Shown here: piece after piece, positions 9,483-21,516 of the stretch
Position numbering within the stretch: position 1 is the stretch's first letter
Layout: every line of letters starts with the position of its first letter
Assembly (NCBI GenBank): GCA_015680685.1
Contig: MNCI01035092.1
Span: 148,733 to 212,732, forward strand
Source of the DNA: Gnetum montanum
Taxonomy: Eukaryota; Streptophyta; Gnetopsida; Gnetales; Gnetaceae
Direction: 5' to 3'
DNA length: 64,000 bases
The notes under the pieces: model-generated
Told to the model about the DNA's origin: nothing
The model's database searches: none
Seen by the model: the letters and a program-made list of their open reading frames with translations, nothing else
Made by a program: the position numbers and the translations under genes

Positions 9483-12220
9483 ATAGCCCTAAAAAGAGGA
9501 GCACAAGGAGAACCTTTGTAGAGAGCAGCCAAGTGCCCATGAGCTGGTTGAGGCTAACAAGGTGAATGTGTAGAGCGTGAGGAGCAGGAAGCCCAATCTT
9601 TTAGCATCCATCAAGAGGCTCCTATTACTAGATAGTTGATCCAAGGAGAGGTCACATAACCCCCAACTTCCAACTAGGGACAACATTTCATGCTGCCCTT
9701 TAATTGCCTTGTAGCCATCTAGGAAAAGTTCACATTGGCCATAGTCATCATGGAAATGAACTTTGGGCCATTGATGGAGTTTACTCTAGAAGTAGTTTGG
9801 ATGCAACTTTAGGCATCACCTCTATGGTCCATTCTTTTAGATAGTGGTGAGTGGTACTTTGGTGAGACTCACCAATTCTAGCACAACAAAGATGAAGACA
9901 CCACTGTCAACATCTATGGAGTCATGTCTCATTCTCAATTAAGGAAATTGCAGTAGCCCTTAATGTGCCAAATGAAGGGGCTAAGGTAGCCCATCTATCC
10001 ACTAGATTTGACCTTGATACTAGAGAACTATGGCTAAAATGAGAATACGACAAAGAAGACAAAACACATAATGAACTGACTCTGGAGGAAAGGACATACT
10101 TCAAGATCAATACATATAATCTCTTTCCAACCAAGGGGCTTAATAGGATTTCAACATATGAGGCCAAGGGAAGTGCTATCTTAATGGGCACATACATGTC
10201 CAATCTTCCCCAATTTTACTTCATCAAAATTCAGAGGAAATTCAAGAAGAAAAAGGTAGGGAAACCAACACTCCCATTCCCTTACCTAATCAAAAGGTTA
10301 TGTAAGCATGCTTGAATCATGGGGTACACAAACAATGTCCCTAGGAAGGCTCAGAATGCTTCCTTTGTATAGTTTCTCAAACCTACCATACCAAGAAAAG
10401 GGCTTGGTGAAGAATAAGAACTAGAGAAGGAAGTAGAACTAGAAAGAGAGGTACAACATGAGCTGGCACATTACCTTGAAATACAAGCTTCATCACTATT
10501 GCTACTGTATGATTATAAGCCCTTAATAAGCCATCTATAGAAAATCGCTAAAGCTATCAGTTGGAGAAGCAAAGATGAGTCTAATCTCTTTAGAGTACTC
10601 AATGATGCCATACAACCCACCATTTCAACTAATCCAACAAGGGGAGAGATCTCATTACAATTAGGAAGAGGATCCCAGCGGTCCAAGCAAATCTCTAGAA
10701 ATGTCGCATCCTTCCAAGTGATTCTTGAAATTAGAGAAGGTGCCACAATTGTGGTAATGCAACATTAGGATGTGGCAGGCATAGCAGAAGTGATTACGAA
10801 TCACATTAAGGAATCATTTAATGTACATGTTGTGCCCCTAGTAGATCTTATTTGGACTAGAGATGTGCAGATGCTAGCTGGAACTTCAATGACTTCTACG
10901 GTGCATGAGGATGTGCTAAATCGCTTATTGTAGACAAGGCAAGTGATGACCACCTTGTTTGACATCCCCAATGATGTCACTGTAGCACAGTCAGACCTCA
11001 TAGCCACCAAAGGGAAGCTGGTCATAGCTAAAGTTAGGGCATAGCATGCAGAAGTAGAAGTGCAAAGGTTACAATAAGAGTTGGCCACCTTGAGAGCTGA
11101 ATGATGGGATCCTCTTTGGTTTGTTGTGCCTGACTAGTTGGAACAATTTAGGATAGAGTAGCTAGCAAAGCTAATTAAGGAGAACAAAGCTATAGAACAA
11201 GAGCAGGAAAAGGTAGTTTGAAATATCTTAGCTGCTGATGCACAATCTTATACATACAATACGACATTGATCGCAGTGCAAGAAGAAAACAGGTAGCTCA
11301 CTGCCAAAAATTCAAGGTTAATCATAGTTAAAAAGAAAAAGAATATTCTAGAGAAAAGTAGCCACCAATTGAGAGAAAAACTGGTGTAGGTCAACCAAGA
11401 TATTAATAAATTAGCTAGGGAAAACAAAACCCTCTCAATAAAGAAGGTTCATTCTATTTGACAAAAATTTGCAATTAAAATCAGTGCATGGTAGAATGAG
11501 GCCAAGAAGGATGAAAAATTGAAGGAATACTTCCATGACCAGATAGGCATGTATAAGAAAATAAATGAAAAGGAAATCTAGATGGCTAAAGCCTGCATTG
11601 GGTCCCTATCAGCACAAAATCCTAAGTGGTAGCCAATTCTAGATAGCTATGCATTAGTTCAGCAAGTGAAAATAAAGAATAAAGACCTGTAGATTGAAGA
11701 TTTGAAGGAATACATGATGTTGACTAACCTTAGATATTCCAACCTTGCCATATTACTAGTAGGTCGACCTCAGAACAGGCTGGAAAAGTAGGTAGCAACC
11801 ACCTATGCATTGTATGAAAAAGAGTTTGCAGATTGAAAAGACGCTTTGCAGAAGCTCCATGTGGCAAACTTGGAATTGAAGATGATCAAAGCTTGCTACC
11901 ATGGAAAAAGGGATGTCGCCTATAACCTAGCTAGGAGATTAATAGATTATCATGAATTAAGAAAAAAAGCTAGGGCCTTTGAGGAAGAACAATGGCAATT
12001 TTTAGCCTAGTACGTGAAGGCCAATCAAATGTTTCTGCAACTACCATGTCCTTAGGACATATCGACACCAGCACACATCGATTTAGCAACCTGGATGGTA
12101 CACGACCCATGGACGGAAGAAGAAAAGTTGTAGGCATTGCTTGATTGCTACGAATTTCAAAAGCTTGGCAACAAAGGAAAGTGCCTGATGGAAAAGCCAC
12201 CATTTCTGAGAATTACATGA
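9483..12220 (+). pseudogene. K2 ORF2 relic (basic N-terminus, globular domain, coiled coil)
   Basis: Homologous along its length to K6 ORF2. The start codon position reads ATA instead of ATG (9483-9485), followed by a basic segment. SFSIHQEAP lies near 9590. The globular domain with a GEWYFGETHQF-type stretch (E6 equivalent GAWYLGETY) and an LNRISTYEA-type stretch runs over about 9780-10250. The 'LNRLL...' coiled-coil region runs over about 10900-12000, and the Trp-rich tail (AWYVKANQMF-type) from about 12005 to the stop at 12218. Stops are mostly TAG where K6 has CAG. The role is unknown; the domain resembles those annotated as 'putative plant transposon protein' or Athila ORF proteins (unverified). 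Confidence 0.75.
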
Positions 12221-12396
12221 GCTTCCCTAGTTTTACATCTTGTAATATTGTGTCCCAATTTTTGTGAAACACCACTGTGGCATGTAAAAGTCAATTGTTT
12301 TGTTTGATGTTTTAGTTAGTCAATAATTCCATACCTTCCTAATATTTTGTAAAGAACTTGTTCCTCATTTTGTTTAACTCAAGGACAAGTTTTCCT

Positions 12397-12411
12397 GCAG
12401 TCATGGGGGTA
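12397..12411 (+). other. K2 polypurine tract
   Basis: gcagtcatgggggta lies directly against the 3' LTR start. All K elements share the AGTCRTGGGGGTA sequence here, sometimes decayed. Confidence 0.8.
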
Positions 12412-13272
12412 TGATGAATCATGAATTGGTTGGCCTCAATATCGGATATGTGATATCAGATCCCAAGAAACAATGTTAGATATTCAATATCATCCCTTCC
12501 ATGCTAGCCTATAAATATAGCACTTGGGTGCATGGTTGGGATATAGAAAGTTTTAGTTTTTAGTTCTCAATTTTTGATAGTCTTTCTTAGATTTCTGCAA
12601 TTCCCAATGCATGCATGTATTGTGATGTTTGTAATCATATGATACCTTTGTTTGAGTGTGACATACTTGGACACATTACATGACTGGAAATAAAGATCAA
12701 GATTACTTCCATCAATGCTGCATTCACTTAGATTTATTATTTCTTTAATTATTTAATTGTTTAATTATTTACTATTTTCTTTAGTTAATGTTTTCATTTA
12801 TTGCTCTTTACTATTCTTGTCATTAAGCGAAATGAGTGTGACTTAATCAGGAGCACTTAAGTGTAAGTACTTAGTAATCCCGCAATGTATCTATTGGCAC
12901 ACCTAGTGACATACACTTGGCAATCCCAATAGTAGTTATATGAAGGCCAAGGCATGTATGGATGATTAGGGACAAATAATCATCACTCATAGGCTAGTTT
13001 AGATTCTATTTTCGATTGTTTTAGTAGCTTAATTAATTTATCTCTTTATCATCATTAGGAGTAGCATAGAATTAGACAACATCATATGCCTCACTTTCAA
13101 CTAAACCATACATGAAAAAGCTACCACTAGTCCAAGTGGGAAGACAACAAACTGCGATCAAAGCATAATGATCTAGATGCCACAGCTAGTCCCATCCATA
13201 GAATTCAACTAGATCATGCATGAACACTTGTGATTCGTATGGTTAGGCGTAGGGGTACCTCATCGCTCATCA
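12412..13272 (+). repeat. K2 3' LTR
   Basis: 861 bp, TGATGAATC...CTCATCA. TATA box ctataaata at 12509-12517; AATAAAGAT signal near 12690. Followed by the TSD copy atatt. It is about 27 bp shorter than the 5' LTR, mainly within the GATATC-rich U3, which has lost repeats. Confidence 0.92.
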
Positions 13273-15180
13273 ATATTACAGAAGATTTATAGAGAATTTT
13301 TCAAAGATTGCAAATTTTTTGGTAGAACTAACTAAGAAGGATGCACCATTTTAGTGGATAGAATCATGTGAAAAGGTGTTTGAGACTTTAAAATAGAAGT
13401 TAATTGAAACATCAATAATCTAAGCTTTGGATTGGTCTAAGCCTTTCCATATCATGACAGATCCTTCAAATTATGCATTGGGTGCAAAACTAACATAGCT
13501 AGATGACTAGAAAAGATGATATTACATACATTGTGCCAGCAAAAGCATTACTAGAGCATAGCTCAATTGCACCACCATAGAGAAGGAGCTTATGGTAGTG
13601 GTGTATGTGCTAGAAAAATTTAGAGACTATGTGCTTATGTACCCAATTTATGTCCATATAGATCATAGTGCAATCCAATTCCTAATGAATAAACCAGTGA
13701 TAAGTCCTAGGGTGATCAGATGGCTTGTCATTTTACACGAATTTGACATTACCATGAATGAGAAGAAAGGCATAGAAAATGTAGTAGTAGATCACTTATC
13801 GAGGTTGAGATGGGAATTACATGACCAAGAAAAACTATTTTCAAACTAGTTCCTTGATGAAAACCTATTCACAAAGATAATAATGATTATTGACTCATTA
13901 GAAAAGTCATGGACAATTAATTACATGACTTACTTAACCACATAAGAGCTTTCTGTTGAGTGGAGTAAGAAATAAAGAGAAAAATTCCTTCATAAACTTA
14001 AGAGATATATGGAGATAAATGGGAATCTTTACAAGATTTTTGTTGACAGAGTAGTCTGATGGTGTGTACCAGAAGATAATCAAAAAAGGGTCCTACAAGA
14101 TGCACATGAAGGACCATGCGATGATCATTACACTAGATGTAGGATAGCGCTTAAACTAATGATGGTAGGCTACTTTTGGCCTATTCTATTCCAGTATGCT
14201 CATAACTTCACCCAATCCTATGAAAAATGGCAGCAAGATGGAGGAATAATGGCTAGAAACAAAAAGCCATAATAATGGATATAGCCATTAGAACCATTCG
14301 ATATATGGGGTATTGACTTCATGGGACCCATCACACTAATGTTAAATGGGAAATTCTACATCATAGTAATTGTGGATTATTATACAACGTGGGTAGAGGC
14401 AACTACAATTAAAGATTGTATAGCTAAGATAGCTACCAAAATTTTCCAACAACATGTGATAAATCAATTTGAAGTACCAAGGATGCTTATTTCAGACAAT
14501 GGAACTCATTTTACTAGTGCTACTTTTAAGAAGATCATGTAGCAACTCGAGGTGAACCATAAATTAACCACACCATATCATCCCCAAGAAAATGGTTAGG
14601 ATGAAGTAACTAACCAAAAAATCACAAGAATATCAACTAGGATGGTTCATAGATTTAGAAAGAATTAGATCACCAAGCTAAATGATGCTCTATGGGCTTA
14701 CAAAACCACATGGAAACTACCTATTGGATACTCATCCTATGAGCTAGTTTATGATAAATTACCTATGCTTCCAATCTAGGCAGAGCTCCAAACTCTAGCT
14801 ACTACCAACAACCTAGACCTAAACTTGAGATTAGCCCAAAAGGAATGACTCATGAACCTTAATCTATTAGAGGAAAACATGCTAGTAGCACTCATGAGGA
14901 ATGAGATCCATAAGAAGTACTCTAAGCGTAGGCATGATGCATGAATACATCAAGTGTTGACACAGCCAGGAAATAAGGTCCTATACTACAATCCCAACCA
15001 TGTCCAACAAAAGGTTAATTCCCAAACACTTTGGGAGGGGCCATATATCGTCCAGGCAACTTATCCATCTAGTGCCATGCACATTTACCATCTATCTAGC
15101 CCACATAAGTTCATCTTAGTAAACATCCAATAGGTTAAGCCCTATTATGAGCATCTTGATTCAGTTATGAATTCTACTTA
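13273..15180 (+). pseudogene. K1 pol relic: RNase H and integrase
   Basis: RNase H runs about 13430-13845 (DPSNYALGA, TTIEKELMVVVYVLEKFRDY, VDHLSRLRWE-like). Integrase follows: a zinc-binding region near 14085-14240 keeps His residues but both Cys of the C-x2-C pair are lost. The catalytic core has GIDFMGP (about 14310), ISDNGTHF (about 14495) and DEVTN (about 14600) with 35 residues between the last two acidic residues, as in D-D-35-E integrases. The C-terminal part ends about 15165 with no chromodomain. Frames are broken by TAG/TGA stops. This pol fits gypsy elements of the Athila/Tat type. Confidence 0.85.
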
Positions 15181-16688
15181 GTCTATTAATCTATCTTCTA
15201 CTTGTTCAATTTTCTAGCTAACTAGTTCTAATCATAATTGTGAGGATGTCCATTGTGACATGTAGGCACATACTGAATTTTTCATTTTTAATTAATTTTT
15301 TATATCTTCTTAATACATTATCCTATACTTTCATATTTTTTAATTTCTTAATAATTTTCCATTCTTTGAAATTTTCCAATTCTTTGTCAATTTTTCATTC
15401 TTACTATATTTTCAATTCTTTATATCTTTTAAAGTTTTTCTATACTTTGCCATTACTTCACTTATACATATTTTTGTCAATTTTCAATAAAATACATGGA
15501 ATCAAGTAATATGTATTTCAAATAAGATGTTGATTACCCTCTATTATCAATCATAAGGGACTTATTACCTATAAGTGAGACCATGACATCCATCTATCCA
15601 TTCCAACAATAAGAGGTTCTTACCATGGTCATAATGATATTCTTCTCATAATAAAACTAAGAATAAACCTGTGATCATTAAGCCTAGATAGAAAAGTGAA
15701 GAACCAAGTGGGAATGAAAAGGTTGTGACATTAAGGGGATTTGTGGATTCTCTAGGACTATTGCTGTGAGTTCTATCTTGTTGTCAAGAATATGTTATTC
15801 TCTTGAGTTCTAATGAAAAATGGAAGTAAGAGTACAATAAGTGCTACCTTACCATGTCATTGGAAAGACATGTTATCCATGCCTAAAGGTAGATGACTTC
15901 TTAGAAGTATACAAAATAGAAAAGCGTGCTGGTAATAAACCCCTTTCTTAAACAACTTTGCTAAGCGGTAATACTCTTTGAAATAGTGGTAGTCTTATAG
16001 TTACGAATGCCAGGGATGAGACAATGCGATGTCACTGGAAAGTGGTGTAGACTTGGTTTGAATCTTGGACTGAATGGCTAATGATTACTTTAACCACAAA
16101 TTACACATAAGGATCCATTATGCTTATGGTAAGATACCTCACGTCCTAGTTTCAGTAATCCCTTCTATAGTCCATTCCATCTTCCTATATATTTAATCAT
16201 AACTTTATGATTTTGTATAATATAGTGTTATTTTCCCAATCTAGCGATACTAACATGTGTGTTTTGCTAGCCAGGTCTATCTTACATTCAACTCCTTGGG
16301 TGCCTATGGACACTTTTAGGTGTGGTTATACAAGGGCACTAAGGGCTGAAGCCTAGTTTGGAAAGGATCCACTTGTATAACTATTGTATCTCATACTTGA
16401 TAATTAATTCCACATCATTATTTGCCTTCCAAACTAATGCATAATCAATAAACACTTCCCATGGCATCTTAGAACCTATTTGATAATTCAGAATTTTTAG
16501 TCCATCTCATACTAACTCAATATACTTTCATTATTTGAAATTCCTTTCTTAAGACTCTCAAAGCCAAAATTTTGAATTCTAAGCATCATTTCTAATCTAG
16601 GACCCTTTAGATAGTCTCTATGTCTTGCATATCATCCAATTGACTCATTTTCCCATTGAAAATTGCTCAAAGATCAAAATTTTCCAAA
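15181..16688 (+). other. K1 conserved non-coding module
   Basis: T-rich sequence after integrase, alignable to the modules of K2, K3, K4 and K5. The palindromic core 'gggctgaagcct' followed by 'aaaggatccactt' is at about 16341-16378, and 'aataagaggttctt' near 15608. An 89-codon Phe/Leu-rich ORF in this stretch is not conserved in the other copies. Confidence 0.75.
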
Positions 16689-16780
16689 GGTGACGTTGTA
16701 GCTATGATGTATGAGGACATATGATGTTAGAGCTACGATGTCATATCAATGATGTCACACATATAAAAAAGTATATATAG
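16689..16780 (+). promoter_or_regulatory. K1 internal U3-like promoter segment
   Basis: Contains agctacgatgtcata at 16730-16744 and gatgtcac (16751), followed by atataaaa (16761) and tatatata (16772). The K1 3' LTR U3 has the closely similar agctacaatgtcata (about 20697-20711) and atgatgtg-type motifs. It lies about 900 bp (including a gap) before ORF2. Promoter function is inferred. Confidence 0.5.
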
Positions 16781-16942
16781 GCATGGGAGTTAGTGAAATT
16801 TTCCATTTTGCCATTTTGCAATAAGAGGAGTTTTTGCAGTTTTTTGAAGCTTTGGGAACCTAACTTCTTGAAGTGATAACTTCCTCATTGTAATTCTGAT
16901 TTCCATGATTCTTGAACCCTATTAATCCCAGAGGTGCTCAAC

Positions 16943-16945
<3 letters not shown>

Positions 16946-16977
<32 letters not shown>

Positions 16978-17292
16978 TTNNNNNNNNNNNNNNNNNNNNN
17001 NNNNNNNNNNNNNNNNNNNNNNNNNNNNNNNNNNNNNNNNNNNNNNNNNNNNNNNNNNNNNNNNNNNNNNNNNNNNNNNNNNNNNNNNNNNNNNNNNNNN
17101 NNNNNNNNNNNNNNNNNNNNNNNNNNNNNNNNNNNNNNNNNNNNNNNNNNNNNNNNNNNNNNNNNNNNNNNNNNNNNNNNNNNNNNNNNNNNNNNNNNNN
17201 NNNNNNNNNNNNNNNNNNNNNNNNNNNNNNNNNNNNNNNNNNNNNNNNNNNNNNNNNNNNNNNNNNNNNNNNNNNNNNNNNNNNNNNNNNNN
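16946..17292. other. assembly gap with 29-nt G homopolymer
   Basis: A run of 29 G (16946-16974), then ccctt, then 313 Ns (16980-17292), then another G-rich edge. It sits in the K1 module upstream of ORF2. Most likely a sequencing or assembly artefact, not a biological tract. Any ORF crossing it is meaningless. Confidence 0.9.
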
Positions 17293-17689
17293 GGGGGCAG
17301 GGGTTTGGAAGGAGGAGGAGGTGTTAGTGCCCATACATATGAAAAATTAGAGCCAAAATTTTCTAACACCTGAAAGACATTATTAGGGGTAAGAATAGAA
17401 GAATAATAAAAATATTACACTTAACTAACCAAATTTCAGCCAAAGAACTTAATTTATTTTCCTAAATAACCATATTAGCCAAATAAGGGTACAATAAATA
17501 AGGGAATGATAATTGTGGAAGGTTATAATAATAAGGAATATAACACTTGGAAGTTTCTTTTTGAAATTTGTATAACTTTACAATCATGATAAGATAAAAA
17601 CTCAGTTAAACCAAAAGTATGAGAAGGGTAATGAGCTATTACAAACTAATGTGAACACTCTAATATTCCCAAACTCTTATGGGTTTTCA
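17293..17689 (+). other. K1 sequence immediately upstream of ORF2
   Basis: AT-rich, non-coding and alignable with 9151-9482 of K2. It ends 'gggttttca' before the ATG, a decayed counterpart of the TGATTACAG acceptor-like site of other copies. Confidence 0.5.
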
Positions 17690-20454
17690 ATGGTCTGGAA
17701 GAGACCAGTAGCTAAAGGACCTTCCCAACAAAGTGGCAAGAGACCAAGAGGCTATAGGAGAATCCAAATAGGAGAATAAACTTCTCAAGTTGAACATGCA
17801 GAGTAGGAGGTGCAATCATTTAGCATCCACCAACAAACTCCTACTACTAAACACTTTACATAAGTGGAAGCAGAGGTCCCTTTAGTACCAAAACAAGGAC
17901 AACGTCTCACATTGTCCAACAAATGTCTGCAAGTCATCTAAGAAAAATCTATCATGTCCACTGTCATCATGGAATTGAACTTTGGACATTTCATGGATTT
18001 TGCTCCAAAGGCTATGAGGATGCAACTTTAGGCATCTCCTTTATGACTCACATTGTCTAATAGTAGTAAATGGTATTTGGAAGAAACTTATTAGTTTTGC
18101 TAGAATAAGCAAGTCGATGCTACATTGAAAATAGAAGGAGTTTTAATATCTTATTTAGTAGAGGCAATTGCCAAAGCCTTGAATATCTTAAATGAAGGGG
18201 CTAATGTGGCACAAATCTCCACAAGGTCTGACATAGATGCTAAGAAACATTGGCTACAAAGAGCCTACAACAAGGAAGACAAAGATTACAGTGAGATGAA
18301 TGCTGAAGGAAAGATATACTTTAAGATTAAGATGTGTCATCTATTTTCAACCAAAAGGCTCAATCAAATTTCAACCTATGTGGCCTAATGAAGTGCAATT
18401 CTAATGGGTAAATTCAATGTCAACATTGTGCATTTGCTCTTCCTAGAAATCCAAAGGTGGTTTGAGGAGAAGAAGGTGGGGAAACCAACATTGCCATTCC
18501 ACTACCTAATAAGGAAGTTGTGTATGTAAGAAAGAATCTTGGACTACACTAATGATGTCTTGAGGAAAGCCCAAAACACTTCCTATGCAAAAATATCAAA
18601 GTTAGTGCCTTCTAGGAAAGATCAACTAGAAAAGCTAGCATTGAGGAAGAAGTAGGTTCAACTCATGCTGACAACATTCCAACTACTAGTTAGCAATAGT
18701 AAGTAGGACCCAGTAGCCAACTACCAGCTGAACAACAATAATAACAACAATTTCCACTACCATCACCACAAGACTACTGACCATTGATGATCCATTTGCA
18801 ATAGATTGTAGAAATAATAATCTAGGGAACAAAGGATGCTAATCTCTACAAAGTTAGAGAGAGCAAAGTCAAGCCCATAGTTTCTATACACCCTGCAAGT
18901 GGGCAAGTGTTACTATAGATAAGAGGAGAGGACAACTAGGCATAACAAATCTCAAGGAATGTTGCATCATTCAAAGTCATGCTTGAAATTGATGAAGGTG
19001 CCATAGTTATGGTTATGTAGCACTAAGATGTAGTAGGGGCCATAAAGGTCATCACAAACCACATCAAAGAATCATTTCATATCCTTATTGTGCTACCAAC
19101 AGATCTCTCTAGAGTGAGAGATGCTCAAATGTTAGCTAGTACCTCAATGAATCCTACAAAACATGAAGATGTGCTAGATAGATTGCTGTAGATGAGCCAG
19201 GTCATGCAAAATCTATTTGATATCCCAAGTCATATCACTATAGTGTATTTTGATCTAATTGCCAGTAAAGGAAAGCTGGTCATGGTTGAGACAAGGGTAG
19301 AACATGTAGAGAATAAGGTGCAAAGGTTACAAGAGGAATTAGGAACCATAAGAGCCAAAAGGAGAGACCATGCATAGTTTGTAGCTCCTGACCAACTCAA
19401 ACAGTGTAGAATAGATTAGGTGAGACAACTAATTATCCATAATATCAAAGCTGAGATGGAGAGGGAAAAGGAAGTGTGGAATGCCTCAGTTGTAGAAGCA
19501 CAAACTTATGCCCGCACCAAAGCCCTTAGAGCATTAGAAGAAGAAAATAAAAAGCTTGCTATTGACAACAAAAGGTTGAATACTGTGGTGAAATAGAAAA
19601 ATGTTCTCAAGGAAAGCATTTAGCAATTTCAAGAACAATTAATTAGAGTCAACCAAGATATTAGTAGATTGGCTTAAAAAAATAAGAACTTGTCAATTGA
19701 AGAAGTTCATGCAATTTGTCAAAAATCTGTGATACAAAGCCAAGAAAAATGAAAGACTCAAGGAGCATTGCAAGGATTAAGTGGGTATGTATAAACAGAT
19801 CAATGAGAAAGAAATTTAGATGGCCAAGGCCAAGATTATCTTCATCATTGCTCAAACTCCTGATTGGAAACCCATCCTAAATATTCTTTCCCACATCCAT
19901 TAGGTTGAAATCAAAAGCAAGGACCTATAGATAGAAGATCTTACAAAATACATGAGGTTAGTAATCCTTTGTCATGCTAACTTGGCCATGTTGAAAATAG
20001 GGTGTCCTAGAAATGAACTTGAGCAACATGTAGCTATTGTGTATGCCATGTACGAGAAGGAGTTTACTAATAGAAAAGGTGCTCTACATAAGCTCCATGT
20101 GGCAAACTTTGAGCTTGAGATCATAAAGCAAGCTACTAGGGACAAAAAAAGGTTGTAGAAAATCGAGCATAAAGAATGTCTGACTACCAAGAACTCAGAA
20201 AAGATAGCCAGAGTATTTTAGGAGAAGAGGTAGCAATTTGTAGCTTGGTATGTAAAGGGCAACAAAATGTTTTTGTAGCTGCCATGTCCATGGGATGTAT
20301 AAGCTCCATCAAACATTTATTAACAAGCATGGATAATACATGATTGAGGAAAAAAGAGTAAAAGCTTTAGGGACTCCTTAATAGGTACCAATTCTAGAAG
20401 CCTACTAACAAAGGGAAGAAGTTAATGGAAGAGCCTCCATTGTCGAGCACATAA
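17690..20454 (+). pseudogene. K1 ORF2 relic
   Basis: ATG at 17690 starts a Lys/Arg-rich segment (MVWKRPVAKG), then QSFSIHQQTP near 17815. The globular domain includes a well kept 18125-18388 stretch (STRSDIDAKKHWLQRAYN; KIYFKI), equivalent to K6 STRSDPDVQKDWLEKAYG. A Gln-rich linker lies near 18700. The coiled coil runs about 19150-20230 (for example KGKLVMVETRVEHVENKV at 19268). The tail ends at TAA 20452. At about 920 codons it equals the other full copies. Located after integrase and before the 3' LTR, the slot of the env-like or extra ORF in Athila-type elements. It has no predicted membrane segment that I can see, so an envelope role is not supported. Confidence 0.8.
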
Positions 20455-20635
20455 GGCTACATCGAGGCACTCCAAGTTTTGTTTGTCATGTTACTGTGTC
20501 ATTTTGAAAACACACCAATGCAACATTCATAGGGTCATGTAAATAGTTAGTTGTGTTTAAGTCAAGTCTACCTCCAAATTTTGTAGGAGACTTTATCGTC
20601 ATTTTGTTTTAACTCAAGGATGAGTTTCTAGTTAG

Positions 20636-20646
20636 TCGTTGGGGTA
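20636..20646 (+). other. K1 polypurine tract
   Basis: tcgttggggta abuts the LTR; a decayed form of the K-family GTCATGGGGGTA tract. Confidence 0.65.
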
Positions 20647-21516
20647 TGATAAAGTTAATTTTTGTAATACTGCGATATTGTAACTATGATATTGTAGCTA
20701 CAATGTCATAGCTCATCCTAGATCATCATTGATGTGATGTATTTGAATCTATGTAGCCCTCTAAATACCAACACTTGGGTGCACAATCGATAACTTTTTC
20801 ATTCACCCTTAGTTAGACTCTTGTAGTTTGTTTTTGTAGTTTAGCAATAAAGTGAATGCTTGTAGTTTGATGTTGAATAGTTGTCTGGAATCTTTATTCG
20901 AGTGTATTGTACTTGGATACAATTCATGAATGATAATAAAGATCAAGATTATTTTTCATCATTGCAGCATCCACTTAGTTTTCTAATTGTTGACTTAGAA
21001 TAATTTTTTTATTTTCTTAGTTAATTAGTTACATTCCAAGTACTTTACATTATATGTTATTATTAAGCAATATGGACACAACTAGTTTTGAGCACTAAGT
21101 GTAGTTATCTAGTAACCTAGTAGTGGTGTTTCTTAATTCACTCAGTAGCAATACCACTTGGTAATCCCAGTGATGACTACATGAGTCTAAAGTGTGTATG
21201 GTAGGCCAAGATCGAATATCCATCAGATTAGGCTAAGTTAGATTTATGTTTACCTAGTTAACTAGACTTAGAATTTTATTCAATCATGTTTACCTTTAGG
21301 AGCATTAAGAGCCAACAACATCAGCCAATGATATGCCTCACTAAGAGTTAAACCATATAGTTGAACTTCACTAACTCAAAGTGAGAAGATAGGAATCTTG
21401 AACTTAACATCAATTACTAGCATAATTACATTGTCCATCAGTGGATTAGGATTTGGTCATGCATTGGCACTCATGAATTGTATGGTATAGTGTTGGAATA
21501 CCTCCAGTGCTCATCA
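20647..21516 (+). repeat. K1 3' LTR
   Basis: 870 bp, TGATAAAG...GCTCATCA. U3 has GATATT and GATGT motifs and an agctacaatgtcata sequence. A TATA-like ctaaatacc lies near 20761, and AATAAAGATC near 20936. The end keeps the family pattern (ttgtatggta...ggaatacctcc). The matching 5' LTR is outside the window. Confidence 0.88.

Larger units (their letters stand above)
204..13272 (+). mobile_element. K2: 13-kb non-autonomous K element (gag + ORF2, no pol)
   Basis: Complete LTR element with LTRs at 204-1091 and 12412-13272, a tRNA-Asp primer site at 1092 and a polypurine tract ending at 12411. Its target-site duplication is atatt (199-203 and 13273-13277). It sits in the pol gene of K1. Inside are a gag relic, the conserved module, a large non-coding insert with T1/T2 repeats, and ORF2. 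I find no reverse transcriptase or integrase, so it must have depended on a pol-bearing relative such as K1 or K5 (inference). Confidence 0.92.
1..21516 (+). mobile_element. K1: pol-bearing gypsy element with extra ORF2 (5' part outside window)
   Basis: The segments 1-203 and 13273-21516 form one old Ty3/gypsy element split by K2. In order they show the end of reverse transcriptase, RNase H, integrase, a long non-coding module, the ORF2 coding relic, a polypurine tract and a 3' LTR at 20647-21516. Gag, protease and the 5' LTR would lie upstream of the window. An extra ORF downstream of integrase and the absence of a visible chromodomain point to the Athila/Tat branch of gypsy elements (inference). 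All reading frames are broken. Confidence 0.85.

Noticed and set aside
15240-15509. 89-codon Phe/Leu/Ile-rich ORF after K1 integrase, resembling an env-like membrane protein
   Set aside because: T-rich module sequence; the aligned regions of K2, K3, K4 and K5 have no corresponding ORF.
16885-17373. Four overlapping ORFs of 138-153 codons on both strands
   Set aside because: They consist of a G homopolymer and 313 Ns; artefact of an assembly gap.
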